Part shown: piece by piece, positions 42,651-53,045 of the stretch
How positions within the stretch are numbered: position 1 is the stretch's first letter
Layout: each line of letters opens with the position of its first letter
Assembly: GCA_024516035.1 (NCBI GenBank)
Contig: CM044967.1
Span: 17,892,810 to 17,956,809, forward strand
Direction: 5' to 3'
Origin: Bactericera cockerelli
Lineage: Eukaryota > Arthropoda > Insecta > Hemiptera > Triozidae
Length of the DNA stretch: 64,000 nucleotides
Notes under the pieces: generated by a model
Database searches by the model: none
Told to the model about the DNA's origin: nothing
What the model saw: the letters and a program-made list of their open reading frames with translations, nothing else
Program-made: the position numbers and the translations under genes

Positions 42651-42739
42651 TATTAAATTTGACCTGAAAATTGTCCTCTTATATCCAATTCACTTATATC
42701 TAGGTTTGACTGTAGCATAGTGTAACATCGTTTAGAATG

Positions 42740-43080
42740 AGTAGTACATTCTAGTACTGTATACCCCGGCTACCCGAAGATGGTATCGCTAGCTTCGACA
42801 TTGGCATTGACTTTGATCTTGGTCTTGTCGAGGGTCGCTCACTATCCTGTGTGGCCATGACATCGCACAACGCCAAGTGGGAAACAGAGTAAGGTCACAC
42901 CTAGACCTTGCCTAGTCGCACGACCCTGGGTCACTCGCGGGCCTGTTGCACAGACAAGGTCATCATGAGCGGAGTGCTCGCAAGACTATGTCATCTACGT
43001 AGCTTTTCCTGGATCCATAAGTCGAGAGTGCGAACAACGTGTTGAACGCTGCTCAGGGTGATCTGTGTCTGAGGAACTAG
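42740..43080. other. GC-richer unique block, no gene identified
   Basis: CCCGGCTACCCGAAGATGG to CTGTGTCTGAGGAACTAG is clearly less AT-rich than its surroundings. All frames I read are broken by stops. A short relative of its left edge is at 40300-40345. Confidence 0.4.
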
Positions 43081-43300
43081 ATTGAACTTCTCACTTTTTT
43101 ACTTTGACATTTATGTATTATCATACAAATTCTATCAACTTTTATTTACATTAAGACCATTACAATTACAATTATAAAATTTTTCATTGTACTGATATGT
43201 TTATATGTTTTATTTTACACTGGAATATTTACAATTCTATAGAACAAAACTTGATCAAGTGCAGTGCTAAATTTTTAGTGCAAATTTTTTTTTAAGTTTT

Positions 43301-43412
43301 AAAAGTTGTCATATTTCAGCAGTAAATATGATACTAACTAAATCTACGCTGAATCCCGGACTTGAACCACCGACCTCCAGGTTACAAGTTTTCTGTCTTA
43401 TCGATCATGAAT
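43301..43412 (-). mobile_element. SINE-A copy
   Basis: Minus strand head with ATGATCGATAAG, CCTGGAGGTCGGTGG, GGATTCAGCGTAGATTTAG. The 3' body is short. Confidence 0.75.
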
Positions 43413-43655
43413 TAGATTATCTTATGGTTTAGTTGGACCCACCTGAACAGCTCGAATGTTATAGTGGACCGACCTTAAGTCTAGAGATTGGGGATTCGAA
43501 TGATTTGAGTATCCAGTCCAGAAAATTATAGGTCAGTTCAGAACTTATCATTTTGACGAATTTATATTATGGTTTATTAGTACCAACCTTCTTTGTTCGT
43601 TGGTAAACCTAGAGGTTGGTGATTGTAAACTAGAGATTGGTCATGATTTTAGTAT

Positions 43656-43657
43656 GG

Positions 43658-43703
<46 letters not shown>
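43656..43703 (+). repeat. (GTT)n microsatellite
   Basis: About sixteen uninterrupted GTT units. Confidence 0.97.
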
Positions 43704-43945
43704 AGCTAGCTTGGCTACCGCTGGAGGGGTGAGTGATGGTCTCCAGCCAACTTATTTCAAAGTTGGCTCGTCCTGAACCACATATTTCTATGTGCGATCA
43801 ACCATCATGAGGACTTGGACTTTTTTTTATAAGCCATTAAACCCTTAGGAAACTGCAAGCTAGCCTGGCTTGTGAGGGTTGGCCAGTCTGTCCTCTGTTT
43901 ATAGTCCTCTAGCGGGACACTGGTCTTCTCCCTGTTTAACTTTTT
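43703..43945 (+). mobile_element. Dispersed repeat shared with 55238-55490 (inverted)
   Basis: AGCTAGCTTGGCTACCGC, GAGTGATGGTCTCCAGCC, TGTGCGATCAACCATCATG and TTATAGTCCTCTAGCGGG. Both copies have a (GTT)/(CAA)-type stretch at the same edge, suggesting a retroelement tail. Confidence 0.7.
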
Positions 43946-44261
43946 TTTCAACGTTTAAATTTTAGTATGGTGGGATCAGGCTCTGTCTGAGAGTGAAACT
44001 AGATTATTTAGAACTTCTCATTTTGACATTTTTATATTATGGCTTATTTTTACCGACCTCTATAGCTCCTATTTATTTATTTTATTTATTTATTATATTT
44101 TTTTGTACAAATTATACATTATATATTGTATGTGTACAACGTCAAGGGTACTTAAAATTAAATATAAATATAATATGTATATATAGAAATAATAATAGGT
44201 GCATGCATAATATATTATAGAATTAGAAGAATAGGTAGGGGAGGAGGAGGATAGAATAATG

Positions 44262-44390
44262 ACGGTGGTGGTGATGATGATGATGAGGGGGGTGGTCATG
44301 ATGATGGTGGTGCTGGTGGTAATGGTGGTGGTAGTAGTGGTGGTGATGATGATGATGATGATTATTTTAATGAAAATTATAATGATGATG
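44262..44390 (+). repeat. (TGG/GAT)n simple repeat
   Basis: Mixed GGTGGT and GATGATG units within the LINE 3' region. They give an artificial valine/methionine-rich frame. Confidence 0.9.
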
Positions 44391-44425
44391 ACAGCAAGGA
44401 CAGAAGAGGGTGGACTTATCTCAGG

Positions 44426-45298
44426 CTATCCTGGAAACTCCTCAAATGAATAAGGAGCTAGCACAAGTAAATGTTCTTTGAGGGCATTTTTGAATAGCAT
44501 GATGTTTTGAAGTTCTTTTATGGACGGAGGAATTTTGTTGAATAGTGTTATGCCCTCTTTCAAGAATTATTTGTCCATAACTTTACTTGTTACAAATTTA
44601 TCCCTATTCCTCGTATTGTAGTTGTGCACATTACTGTGCTTGAGGAGGCTTGGAGATAACTTGTGTATCAAGACACAAGAGTCCAGAATAACCTGAGCAT
44701 AGAATGTTAGGATTCCCTGCTCCCTAAAGACAGGTTTGCAGGAAACCCTCCAACCAAGTCCAAATATGGTTCTCACTGCCCTCTTCTGTAGAATAAGGAT
44801 AGGTTTAGCGTGATGAGAGAAACCCCAGAAGATTATGGCGTAGCTCATCACGCTATGGAAATAGGAGAAATAGGAAAGGAGAGCAGCACTGTAATCAACA
44901 TTTCGTCTGACTGATCCAATAGCAAAAATAGAAGAAGCGAGCTTAGGCTGGAGAAGCTCTATGTGTGTTTTCCATTTTAGCTTATTATCAACAGTCAGAC
45001 CAAGGAATTTAGATTCAGGAAAATGTGGAATTAGGAGGTTATTAGCTTGGATAGGAGGGGGAGGAGTAGAAGAGGAGGAATTGAAATACATAAAGGAAGT
45101 TTTACCCTCATTCAGGTGTAGCTTGTTTTGGCGGAACCAGTTCTGGATGTTGGTCATCACTGCCTCCGCCCTATGCATGACATCAGCCTCATCAGAACCA
45201 CAGATTAGAATTGTAGTGTCATCTGCAAATAGTGTAAGGTGAGCAGTAGGATCTGCTGAGGTGATGTCATTCATGTAGATCTGCTGAGGTGATGTCCT
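44426..45298 (-). pseudogene. Reverse transcriptase C-terminal part of a Jockey/CR1-type LINE
   Basis: The minus-strand frame starts with YMNDI, close to the YINDI block before the catalytic motif, then LTLFADDTTI with the FADD catalytic aspartates. Downstream are KLHLNEGKT, SKFLGLTVDNKLKWKTHI (thumb-type block), ILQKRAVRTIFG and the C-terminal NYNTRNRD. These blocks are typical of non-LTR retrotransposon polymerases of the Jockey/CR1 group; the clade is inferred. An in-frame TAA at 44567-44569 interrupts the frame, which continues as GITLFNKIPPSIKE to a TAG at 44426-44428. The fingers/palm N-terminus and the endonuclease are absent, so it cannot be active. Confidence 0.93.
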
Positions 45299-45378
45299 CT
45301 ATTGGTAAAGCTTGTAATTTTGAAAATCTAGAGTATTCTAGAGGTTGGCGATTCGAGTACCCAGTCTAGATTCTAGAC

Positions 45379-45534
45379 CAGCAGTCGGCAATAAACGGAC
45401 CGCGGTCCGGATGATTAAAATAAAGGCTGTGGTAAAGGGACTTCATCGAGATTTTTGAATCCGGACCGCGAGGATTTTTCTTGTGTTCATCCGGATCCAG
45501 CTCGATATTACTTGCCGACCCCTGTTCTAAAAGA
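45379..45534. mobile_element. hAT-like MITE with CAGNNGTCGGCAA ends
   Basis: CAGCAGTCGGCAA at left and CTTGCCGACCCCTG at right. The flanks TTCTAGAC and TTCTAAAA agree at 6 of 8 bases, a decayed 8-bp duplication. Inside, GGACCGCGGTCCGG and ATCCGGACCGCGAGG. CAGGGGTCGGCAA is a well-known hAT end type. Confidence 0.85.
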
Positions 45535-45689
45535 CTATTTTAGTTTGGTCTAGGTTGTCTTCGCACTTTTACATTTTGACTAATGCGGACTCTGAATTAT
45601 TTTATAACTACTCACTCTTTAGTTGAACCGACCTTAGTAACCTGAGGTCTGTGATTGAAGTCCAAAGTTCACTGTTAAAAGCTTTTTTT

Positions 45690-46112
45690 ATTATATGAGG
45701 AAGTAGACCAACAGTCTGGCTTGGGGACAATAAACAGGGAGGAGACCAGTAGTCTGGCTGGGGGACTTTAAACAGGGAGGAGACCAACAGTCTGGCTGGG
45801 GGACTACAAACAGAGAGGAGACCAGCAGTCTGGCTGGGGGACTATAAACAGGGAATATACCAGCATTGCCTTGGTTCTGGGGGGCCTTGTCAATTATTAG
45901 CCTCCTTGTAAAGACAGTGGTAGAAGTGCTGAGTCATTCCTCCATTGTCTGGATACCATCGTTCACGATGACGCCACCCTATGATGATGATGATGATGAT
46001 AGCCAAGGAACAGCAGCTACTGTAGACACTTGAGGTGTGTTGTTGAAAACTGTTGGCATAATGGGACTACCTGTCTTGCGCTGACAGTCTAAATAAAGCA
46101 CTACTTATACGT
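45690..46112 (+). mobile_element. Dispersed repeat with 41-bp tandem part
   Basis: 45703-45865 repeats GACCAGCAGTCTGGCTGGGG, ACTATAAACAGGGAG four times. The rest is CTCCTTGTAAAGACAG, TCGTTCACGATGACGCC, a GAT run and GTTGGCATAATGGGACTACC. Inverted relative of 26700-26960. Confidence 0.75.
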
Positions 46113-46424
46113 ATAGTCATTAAGACTTTTAAGGTATTATTCCTCCCCTCTGATAGGTGAGATATAATACAATCAGTATAAACAGAAAAGTGAGAAGTTG
46201 TACTAGATGTACATGAATATCAGAGCATACCTGAACTTTATTTTATTTTACTTTTACCTTTACTTTTACCTTTTCAGCTTTTTTAAAAATAAACATGGTT
46301 TTTTTTATATGTTATTAATATGTAAAATATTTATCCCATAAAATATATAAGACCTGTTTGACTGCTGGAGTAAAGGGACTTTTCAGTCTTACCTCGGCAG
46401 TATAAACAAGGTATCTATTCTATT

Positions 46425-46565
46425 CTATTCTACTTCCCATGTAGGTACTGAGTCAACACGAACGGACCGGAAGGTATCTCTCACAAACAAATGTAACCAA
46501 ATTTTGAATACAATCTTTTTGTCGGCTCTGATGTGATTTCAACCCGGGACCTTCTTAAAATGAGT
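46425..46565 (-). mobile_element. SINE-G fragment
   Basis: The minus strand carries the body (TTGGTTACATTTGTTTG, CCTTCCGGTCCGTTCG) and a B box-like GGTTGAAATC. The head is partly replaced by the motif AAAATGAG. Confidence 0.6.
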
Positions 46566-46960
46566 TTTTTTTTTTTGTTTTTTTTTATTATTATTTATTC
46601 TTTTGTTATTCTTTTGTTAAAATAAAATGGTGCAAGATATACCTGCTGATTCAATGGTACAACATTTCCTACTTTAGCCAGTAAAGCACTACAACACTAT
46701 CATGTGTGTAGGGAAAGGGAGGACAAATTGAATACGAGAAAACTGAGAAAAAAAAACATTAAGATTTTTAGAATAGATTTAGAATACTACGAATAGCTTA
46801 TATTGTTTATTTTTATGTGTACATATACCTACATAAGATGTTTTCACTTACATTCAAAAGGATTCCAAAAAAAAAAAAAAATCATCTAGCAAGACTTTAC
46901 CCATATGTTCGATTTGCGCACCCAATGCACTGACTATGCAGACCAATTGGGCACCAATAG

Positions 46961-47132
46961 CCCGTTCCAGAAACACTCTCCTCTCTCATAATTCCCAAAT
47001 CTCCCTTTTAAATGTCACACAACGCACACTGATTGGTTAATTTGAACGCAATAACCAATCAGAGTGCGTTGTGTGACGGTTGAAACGGAGATTCGGGGAT
47101 TTTGAGAGTGGAGAGTATTTCTGGAACGGACT
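46961..47132. mobile_element. Foldback MITE with CCGTTCCAGAAA ends
   Basis: Left arm CCCGTTCCAGAAACACTCTC to ACAACGCACACTGATTGGTTA. The right arm is its inverted copy (TAACCAATCAGAGTGCG to TTTCTGGAACGGACT). The arms are about 80 bp with few mismatches and almost no spacer. Confidence 0.88.
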
Positions 47133-47149
47133 ACAGGACCTCACTCCAG

Positions 47150-47265
47150 GTAGCACACTCACTCTCATCATCCCCAAATCTCCTTTTCAACCGTCAAACA
47201 ATGCTCTCTGATTGGTTATGTCGTTCAAATGAACCAACCAGATTGCTTTGGAGATTCGTGGATTA
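47150..47265. mobile_element. Partial second copy of the foldback MITE
   Basis: CACTCACTCTCATCATCCCC, AATCTCCTTTTCAACCG and TGCTCTCTGATTGGTTATG match the left arm. The right arm is mostly deleted. Confidence 0.75.
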
Positions 47266-48790
47266 AGATATTTTTTAAAAAAAAAGCTGAAAAAGTAAAA
47301 AATAGAATTTTTTATATTTATTTTCATAAATAAGAAAAAATGAATTAAATCACAAAAAATTAAAATTTATGATATATACCTTGTTACTAACCACTTTACT
47401 AGTCGTCTAGCTATTAAACTTTCAGTACGAATTAATTCATGTAGACTTTTAGTGAAGTAATTTGTGTACACATTTTAGGCATACAAATGAAACAAAATTC
47501 TTAGTATTTTAAACAACATTACACACACAGGACATGGAAGGAGAAAGCCACAGGCTTTAACCTCGCCCCTTGGTTCACTACATATTCTATTGTGTTCTTT
47601 CTTTTTCTTTCCTTTTTTTCATGTCTTATTTTATTGAATGTATCATGTAGTTGAGCTATAAAGAGTTAAATACTAATAATAATAATAATAAGGAGCCCAG
47701 AACATTCCAGGGGGGTTAATACCCCATTTATCCTTCCACCACCATGACACAACCATCATAGACACTAACCACTGGATCACTACATCACCAATGCCTATTA
47801 CATTCCCCTGATGTTAACTGCCCTGAAAATTAAATAATTTTATTATTTAATAAAATTTATTAATTACTTTTTACATGTTACATTATGCAATTTTTTTATC
47901 AATAAGTACCTACATAATGCACATAACATGCATCTGATGCATTTAACGATCATGTGTTGGGTATCATGTTGAGTACATGGTACACAATATTATTATTATT
48001 ATTATACTTATTGTTAACTTGAATCTATTAGAGTGCCTTTGTTATAGTGGGAATTTCACCGGATAAGAAAATAAATAAAAAAATACAGATTCAGACTAAA
48101 ATATTTTCCAAAAAATCTACCAAAAGTTTACGGCTATTCACATAATCACGCACTCATCATAATAGATGGCCACACAGACAATGTGTAAACACATTTAGAC
48201 ATACGTACTCTTTTAACTGATAGTACATATTTTGTAGATAAAATGTCAATTTGATTCTGCAAATACGTTCTTTTTTTATTCAAACTTTTAGCCTAAGCAT
48301 GAAAAGGATTCCAAAAAAGGCCTCAGATACCCATCTGATTTTGTACAATTTTACTGTGTTTTATGTATTTAGGTTAAAATATGTAAATTTAATTGTACAA
48401 ATTGGGCTATTTACATATTTACATCAAAAAATTTCCCTTTTCCCTTGATCAACCCTGTATGACACAATCCTAGCACTCTAGAACTACATCAGTCAATTAG
48501 TCAAATAGAAAAGTGAGAAGTTCTACTGTATGTTCATAATATATTTGACCTTGAACTTTAAAACCGATCTCTCCGGGGTCCAATTTCTACTAGATGGGAG
48601 TTGGGAGTGCATCTCGTTTTAATTAATCAGCGCATTTCTTTTCCATAATTTGCAATAGGTCAGTGCAATTTGTTGTTAGCTTTCTGTTGTTTTTGCGAAA
48701 AATTTCTTTCACTTCCGACTGATAGATAAAATTCAAGGTCAACACTTTGAACTTTTTATCCATGGTCAAACAGGCAGGCTCTATCATTCC
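47265..48790. other. 1.5 kb AT-rich DNA, no gene identified
   Basis: An AAT run (47680-47692), a SINE-D-like tail fragment (47690-47770, GGAGCCCAGAACATTCC and TCCTTCCACCACCATGAC) and a (TTA)n tract (47990-48008). An open frame at 48251-48448 shows nothing recognisable. Confidence 0.45.
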
Positions 48791-48796
48791 GACAAC

Positions 48797-48885
48797 CGCC
48801 CGGGTGCAGTTGACTTGACAATGGCTCTGGGTACAGAGGTTGTGGGTTCGAGTATCAGGGTGCACAGAATTTTCTGGAATATTAA
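48797..48885 (+). mobile_element. tRNA-like SINE head, separate type
   Basis: GCCCGGGTGCAGTTGAC, ATGGCTCTGGGTACAGAGG and B box GGGTTCGAGTATCAGGG. It matches no other family here. The following ACAGAATTTTCTGG suggests a body. Confidence 0.5.
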
Positions 48886-49134
48886 ATTAGAAGGAATTCA
48901 TACTCGCACAGTTCAACAAGGGACTTATATTTTCTTAATAATTCCGGCAGCAGTTTTAGTAGCATTATGCTAGATGGTCGTGATCTGAACATAAAAAAAA
49001 TACTCTGCCAATTATGGACACAATACTTCCTCGTGAATGGCAAACATAATTTTGAAATTTTACTACCGCTAATAGAATGAGAGATTTTTCACTGAACCAA
49101 TTGTATCTACAAAAGTTTTCAATTTTGCTGAGGA

Positions 49135-49262
49135 GGTTATGAAACGTCCAGAAATTTGAAAGAAAAATTGAAATTAAAAAAAAAAAATATTATTTTTTTT
49201 ACAAAAACGAACACAATACTTCCAATTTCTAATATTAGACATTTATTTGGAGTACCTACAAA
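49135..49262. mobile_element. TAATATTA-palindrome repeat copy
   Basis: GAGGTTATGAAACGTCC, TTACAAAAACGAACACAATAC, TTCTAATATTAGACATTTAT. Same order as 27010-27135. Confidence 0.65.
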
Positions 49263-49554
49263 GATCATAAAAATGGAAAAAATTGTGTACTGAATTAATA
49301 GATCCTGTAAATCCGATCTCACAGATTCCAGTTTTGTACATGGATCACCTGACACACAAACCGCTCGATATGTTTAATAATCACTTGAGATTGGCTTTTC
49401 TAGCCCAACTTAGGATGGGTGAGGTAAATGTGTACTACTTCTTTTTTCTTTGCACAGTGTTTGTTTTCTATAAACCATTTGTTTTGAAGTACAAGTATGA
49501 TTAACATATAGGTAATACAATATTGTTATATCTCGTTAGGTATATATTATGTAC

Positions 49555-49652
49555 TATTTTATATAAAACTAGGATTCTTTAAATTTAAATTCATTAAATT
49601 TTATATAAAACTAGGATTCTTTAAATTTAAAGAATCTAGTTTTATATAAAAT
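49555..49652. repeat. Duplication plus 55-bp palindrome
   Basis: TTTTATATAAAACTAGGATTC, TTTAAATTTAAA occurs twice (49555 and 49599). The second copy is followed by its own inverse, so 49598-49652 is a palindrome with one extra G. Confidence 0.9.
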
Positions 49653-49659
49653 ATTACAT

Positions 49660-50010
49660 ATACCTAACATTACTTTGGATTTCTAATATGAACTTAATAA
49701 CAAATAAGTTATATCTCGTATCAAAAGCTACAGCTATATTTTAAACATGGTACATATTGGTATTCTATTCTATTGTATTGGTACATGCAATTACAGAAAA
49801 TAATAATAAAAAATGTGCATTCTCTTCTGTTATCTATTCTTATTAATTTAATTATTCCAAATCGAATCAATGATAAAATACTGGAAAAGATGCCTTCGGT
49901 AAATAAATAAATATATAATATCATTAATTTGATGATCATATTCACATTATATTTAACTACCTAACGTACCTATATACATTATAATAAATATCATTGATTT
50001 GATGTATTGT
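49660..50010. other. AT-rich, nothing recognised
   Basis: Only short TATTCTATTC-type repeats. Confidence 0.4.
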
Positions 50011-50011
50011 G

Positions 50012-50222
50012 CACTAGTAGTCAAATGGTTAACGCGCTAGTTTGGTGATTCAGGTAGCGTAGGGATCCGTTAGTTCGAATCCCACCCAGTGCATGAATTT
50101 TTCCTCAATTTGAGTTTGTGACTACATTAATAATTAAGACTCTGAGGGTTAGGTGGTAGAAATTGCTCTGAGCATTAACCTCGCCTGGTGGTTACCTTCC
50201 ACTAAAGAGTGTTATTATTATT
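50012..50222 (+). mobile_element. SINE-B, full length
   Basis: GTGCACTAGTAGTCAAATGG, a B box-like GTTCGAATCCCACC and acceptor CCCAGTGC. Hairpin weakened to TTGCTCTGAGCATT. Confidence 0.9.
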
Positions 50223-50496
50223 GTGTGGAGAAATTCGGACTTTCATACTTTACTTCCTTAACCTTGACATAAGTCAACATGTTTGATACCTATAACGCAT
50301 CAATATTCAACTTCCTATATTTTTTTAATTATAAAATATGGAAAACATTTTTCTTACTGACTCAGCGAAAGCTGAGTGAATTTTTTATTATATTTTCAAA
50401 GTGAGAGGACTAAGAGGTCAAAATTCATCGAGAGTAACGGAGTAGGAAATGGCTCGTTGAAATCTTCGTCTGTCATTGCCAACTGGATGATTATAA

Positions 50497-50580
50497 ACCA
50501 ACGTAGTCAGCGTTGTTATCACGTTGAATACACCAGTTCTCGTTCTGTCACTGCGAATTCAAGCAACGTCAATGTCAAAT
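50497..50580 (+). mobile_element. 5S rRNA-derived fragment
   Basis: CCAACGTAGTCAGCGTTG, ATCACGTTGAATACACC, AGTTCTCGTTCTGTCACTG and TTCAAGCAACGTC follow 5S rRNA from its 5' end through the box A region. The part with box C is missing where a SINE-B (50585-50669, -) has inserted. Nearby GTGCCTTGTGGGTGCCC could be the displaced rest but is not clearly 5S. Confidence 0.75.
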
Positions 50581-50584
50581 TCAA

Positions 50585-50669
50585 TGCACTGTGTGGGATT
50601 CGAACCAACGGATCTCTTCGCTACCTGGATTACCAGACTAGCGCGTTATCCACTTGACTGCCAGTGCAC
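50585..50669 (-). mobile_element. SINE-B head inserted in the 5S-like fragment
   Basis: Minus strand GTGCACTGGCAGTCAAGTGG, B box GGTTCGAATCCC, acceptor CACACAGTGCA. Body absent. Confidence 0.85.
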
Positions 50670-51170
50670 TTGTAGTAACCAGTGCCTTGTGGGTGCCCAC
50701 TCTAACCATTGAATTTCCTAGTTGTGAGTGGCTGGTCTTCTGGTCTTAATTTTAGAGCTAGAAGTTTTAACAACAATGTGGCTGAAAATCACGCTGCTAA
50801 AATTACTTACTTTCTGTGTCCATGATAGTTGTCATGATGGTGGAAGGATTGATGGGTGTTAACCTTTTTGGAAGCCCAATATATATATTATGTATATATT
50901 TGTTTATTTATTTATTATTTTTTTTTTTTTCTATGTTATTGTATTCTAATTTGTAATTATTTGTGTTGTATATAATATGTCCTATCAATAAAGTGTAAAT
51001 AAATAATAAATAAAAAAGAAATGTTCTGTGTTTCTTCTATGTCATGAGTGGTTGTGGGTGTATTGTTGTTTAAAATAGTTATGCACTTTGATACTAAGGA
51101 ATTTAAAATGTGGATATAAATTTAATCGTTGATATTAAACTAATTTGACATTCTTCTTTTTTGTTTTCAG

Positions 51171-51244
51171 AACCAGTTCAAACATAAAGCCTCGTTAATG
51201 TTAATGCATTGGATCAAGTTTCGAAAACATCGGAAAATCTTCAG
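51171..51244 (+). other. Candidate 5' leader exon of E74
   Basis: A strong acceptor (TTCTTCTTTTTTGTTTTCAG, ending 51170) is followed by 74 bp and a donor CTTCAG|GTAACT. It lies 2.2 kb upstream of the first coding exon and is in the same orientation. If joined to 53484, an ATG at 51198 would open a short upstream frame of 22 codons that stops at TGA 53503, before the E74 start. It could also be an exon of an unrelated transcript or a chance pair of sites. Confidence 0.4.
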
Positions 51245-51442
51245 GTAACTTTGTCTGTAATGTTAGTTTTTTTTTTACCGACCTCAGTAGCTTGATTGAT
51301 AAGGCGGCGGACTTGTAACCTTTAGGTCTCAAGTTTCGAAAACATCGGAAAATCTTCAGGTAACTTTGTCTGTAATGTTAGTTTTTTTACCGACCTCAGT
51401 AGCTTGATCGATAAGGTGGCGGACTTGTAACCTGGAGGTCGG
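51215..51442 (+). repeat. 114-bp tandem duplication containing a splice donor and SINE-A 5' half
   Basis: 51215-51328 and 51329-51442 both run from TCAAGTTTCGAAAACATCGG through CTTCAGGTAACTTTG to the SINE-A head. The first SINE copy ends within the head at AACCTTTAGGTC. The second continues as a full SINE-A to about 51535. Confidence 0.92.
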
Positions 51443-51535
51443 TGGTTTAAGTCCCGGATTCAGCGTGGATTTAATAAAGCTAGTTTGAGTAGTTGTGATA
51501 CGAGGTTGGTTGGCACAAATATGATAACTAAAAAA
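51391..51535 (+). mobile_element. SINE-A, full length
   Basis: ACCGACCTCAGTAGCTTGAT, GGTTTAAGTCCCGG and GATTTAATAAAGC. The hairpin is lost (GATACGAGGTTGGTTGG). Confidence 0.88.
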
Positions 51536-51919
51536 ACTGATTTTTTTTTCAAATATTTTTTATACATTTTTAGAATTATCTACCTTATTCAGAGACGGCC
51601 AACACTAGAAAGTCTCACTATAACAACAGTTTTGCATTTTGAAACGTTTCGCAGCTTTTCCTTAGAACTTTAAATGTTTAAAGTTTTGCAAAGCGTCGCG
51701 AAACAATGTTTTGGTCAGTCATCCTGGAGTAATGTATCACACGGTTCTAGGATCTCCTACGTTTCCTGAGGATAGGTAACAAAAAATAATGAGAAGTTGA
51801 GAAACAAAATGTTGCACTTAGTGAGATCCCGACCGTTAGCCAGCCCTGTTGAGGGTGCCAATGACTTGTGTTTTTGTCTTTTAGCCTGACAAGGCTTGTA
51901 AAGGGACTCTGAAGGGCAG

Positions 51920-52150
51920 TATTATGAAACAGGATTAGTAAATCTAAGCTGACCCTTAGATTTTATCAGCTGACCGATAGGTATTTTAAAACAAGATTTT
52001 CCTCCACCAAGGCTAACTACAGCTCCACTATGCCACAGTGGTAATATGTGTATAGCCACAAAGCTCGGCTTAGATATGACCTCTACAGTTGTTGTCAAGG
52101 TGAAAGTTAAGGGATAGTGTCCACCAAGATTAACTAATCCTGTTTCATAA
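51920..52150. mobile_element. MITE with TATTATGAAACAGGATTAG ends
   Basis: Right end CTAATCCTGTTTCATAA is the inverse of the left. About 230 bp with no coding frame. CCACAGTGG palindrome inside. Confidence 0.8.
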
Positions 52151-52499
52151 TTCGGGCTTAAGTCTCATTCTTGCAGGATAAACCGTAATGTATTTTACAC
52201 ACACACACATTTTGTGTGTGTGCGTGGATTGTAATGTATTTTAAAGTATCTGTTCATCATTCCCCGAGTGAGGCGATTTCAGTAGATCAATAAAACAAGA
52301 AAATGAGAAGTTCTGCCAATTATACATAATTATTCAAGTGATTTATACATTGTACATCAGATCATGACTGTATATTACTCACAGTTTAACACAGGTGCAA
52401 AACGGTCAGACTTATTCTTCAATTACGTCACGAGGTTTAGAAATATGATCCGTTCCCTCTCATTGACACACACACTCACAAACAAGAAAATGAAGTTAG

Positions 52500-52646
52500 T
52501 TAAAAGTCAAGTTATCATATTTGTGTTAATCACTTTCGTGATATCACAACTACTGAAACTCGCTTTACCAAAACTACGCTGAAACAGGGAAACCGACCTC
52601 CAGGTTACAAGTCCGCCGCATCATCGATCAAGCTCTGAGGTCGGTA
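52500..52646 (-). mobile_element. SINE-A, nearly full length
   Basis: Minus-strand head (part of the B box deleted), TTTGGTAAAGCGAGTTTC, hairpin ATCACGAAAGTGAT, AACACAAATATGATAAC. Confidence 0.85.
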
Positions 52647-52727
52647 AGCATAAACCAATAAATAAAATTGTAAGTCCTATAATTCTGTTAAAACAAATCG
52701 TTCTATTTCTATTTTTTTTTTCCCCAT

Positions 52728-53045
52728 CCTTTTCTTAGATGAGTTTTTCACAGCCTTTTTTATTTCGTGATGAAACAGGAGTTACTGTAGACGCTTGTGG
52801 GCTGTGTTGTAGCCTGCCCATCCCGAAGTATGCCTCCCCTCTGATGTGCGAGAAGTGACACAATACTTTCCAATTAGGTACTGGATCAACACAAGCGTAC
52901 CGGAAGGTATCCCTTACAAACAAAAATAAGGTTACAAAATTTGAGGGTAAGGTTACAAACTTTTGTAACCGTACCCTCTGTAACCAAATTTTGAGTACAA
53001 TTTTGTCGGCTCTGAGGATCGAACCCGGGACCTTCCGCATGACAA
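52728..53045 (-). mobile_element. SINE-G with internal duplication
   Basis: Same blocks as 2203-2492. A GGTTACAAA-containing 30-bp piece is duplicated at 52925-52990. B box GGGTTCGATCCTC and GGAAGGTCCCGGG mark the head at the right. Confidence 0.8.

Larger units (their letters stand above)
44069..45298 (-). mobile_element. 5'-truncated LINE insertion
   Basis: On the minus strand: coding remnant at 45298-44426, then about 350 bp of 3' sequence including a CCACCATCATC-type simple repeat (44390-44262), ending in AAATA units (44108-44069). Truncated at its 5' end, as usual for LINE insertion by target-primed reverse transcription. A 20-bp direct repeat (ATCTGCTGAGGTGATGTC at 45250 and 45279) sits at the truncated end. 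Confidence 0.85.
44048..45370 (+). mobile_element. SINE interrupted by a LINE
   Basis: A tRNA-like head begins at 44052 (ACCGACCTCTATAGCTC), stops at the LINE tail, and continues at about 45296 with CTCTATTGGTAAAGC and B box GCGATTCGAGTACCC (45343-45365). Joined only across the LINE, the A and B boxes fall at tRNA-like spacing. CTCTAT or a close form lies at both junctions and could be the target duplication. Confidence 0.65.

Noticed and set aside
44259..44453. 64-codon valine/methionine-rich frame
   Set aside because: Translation of a TGG/GAT simple repeat.
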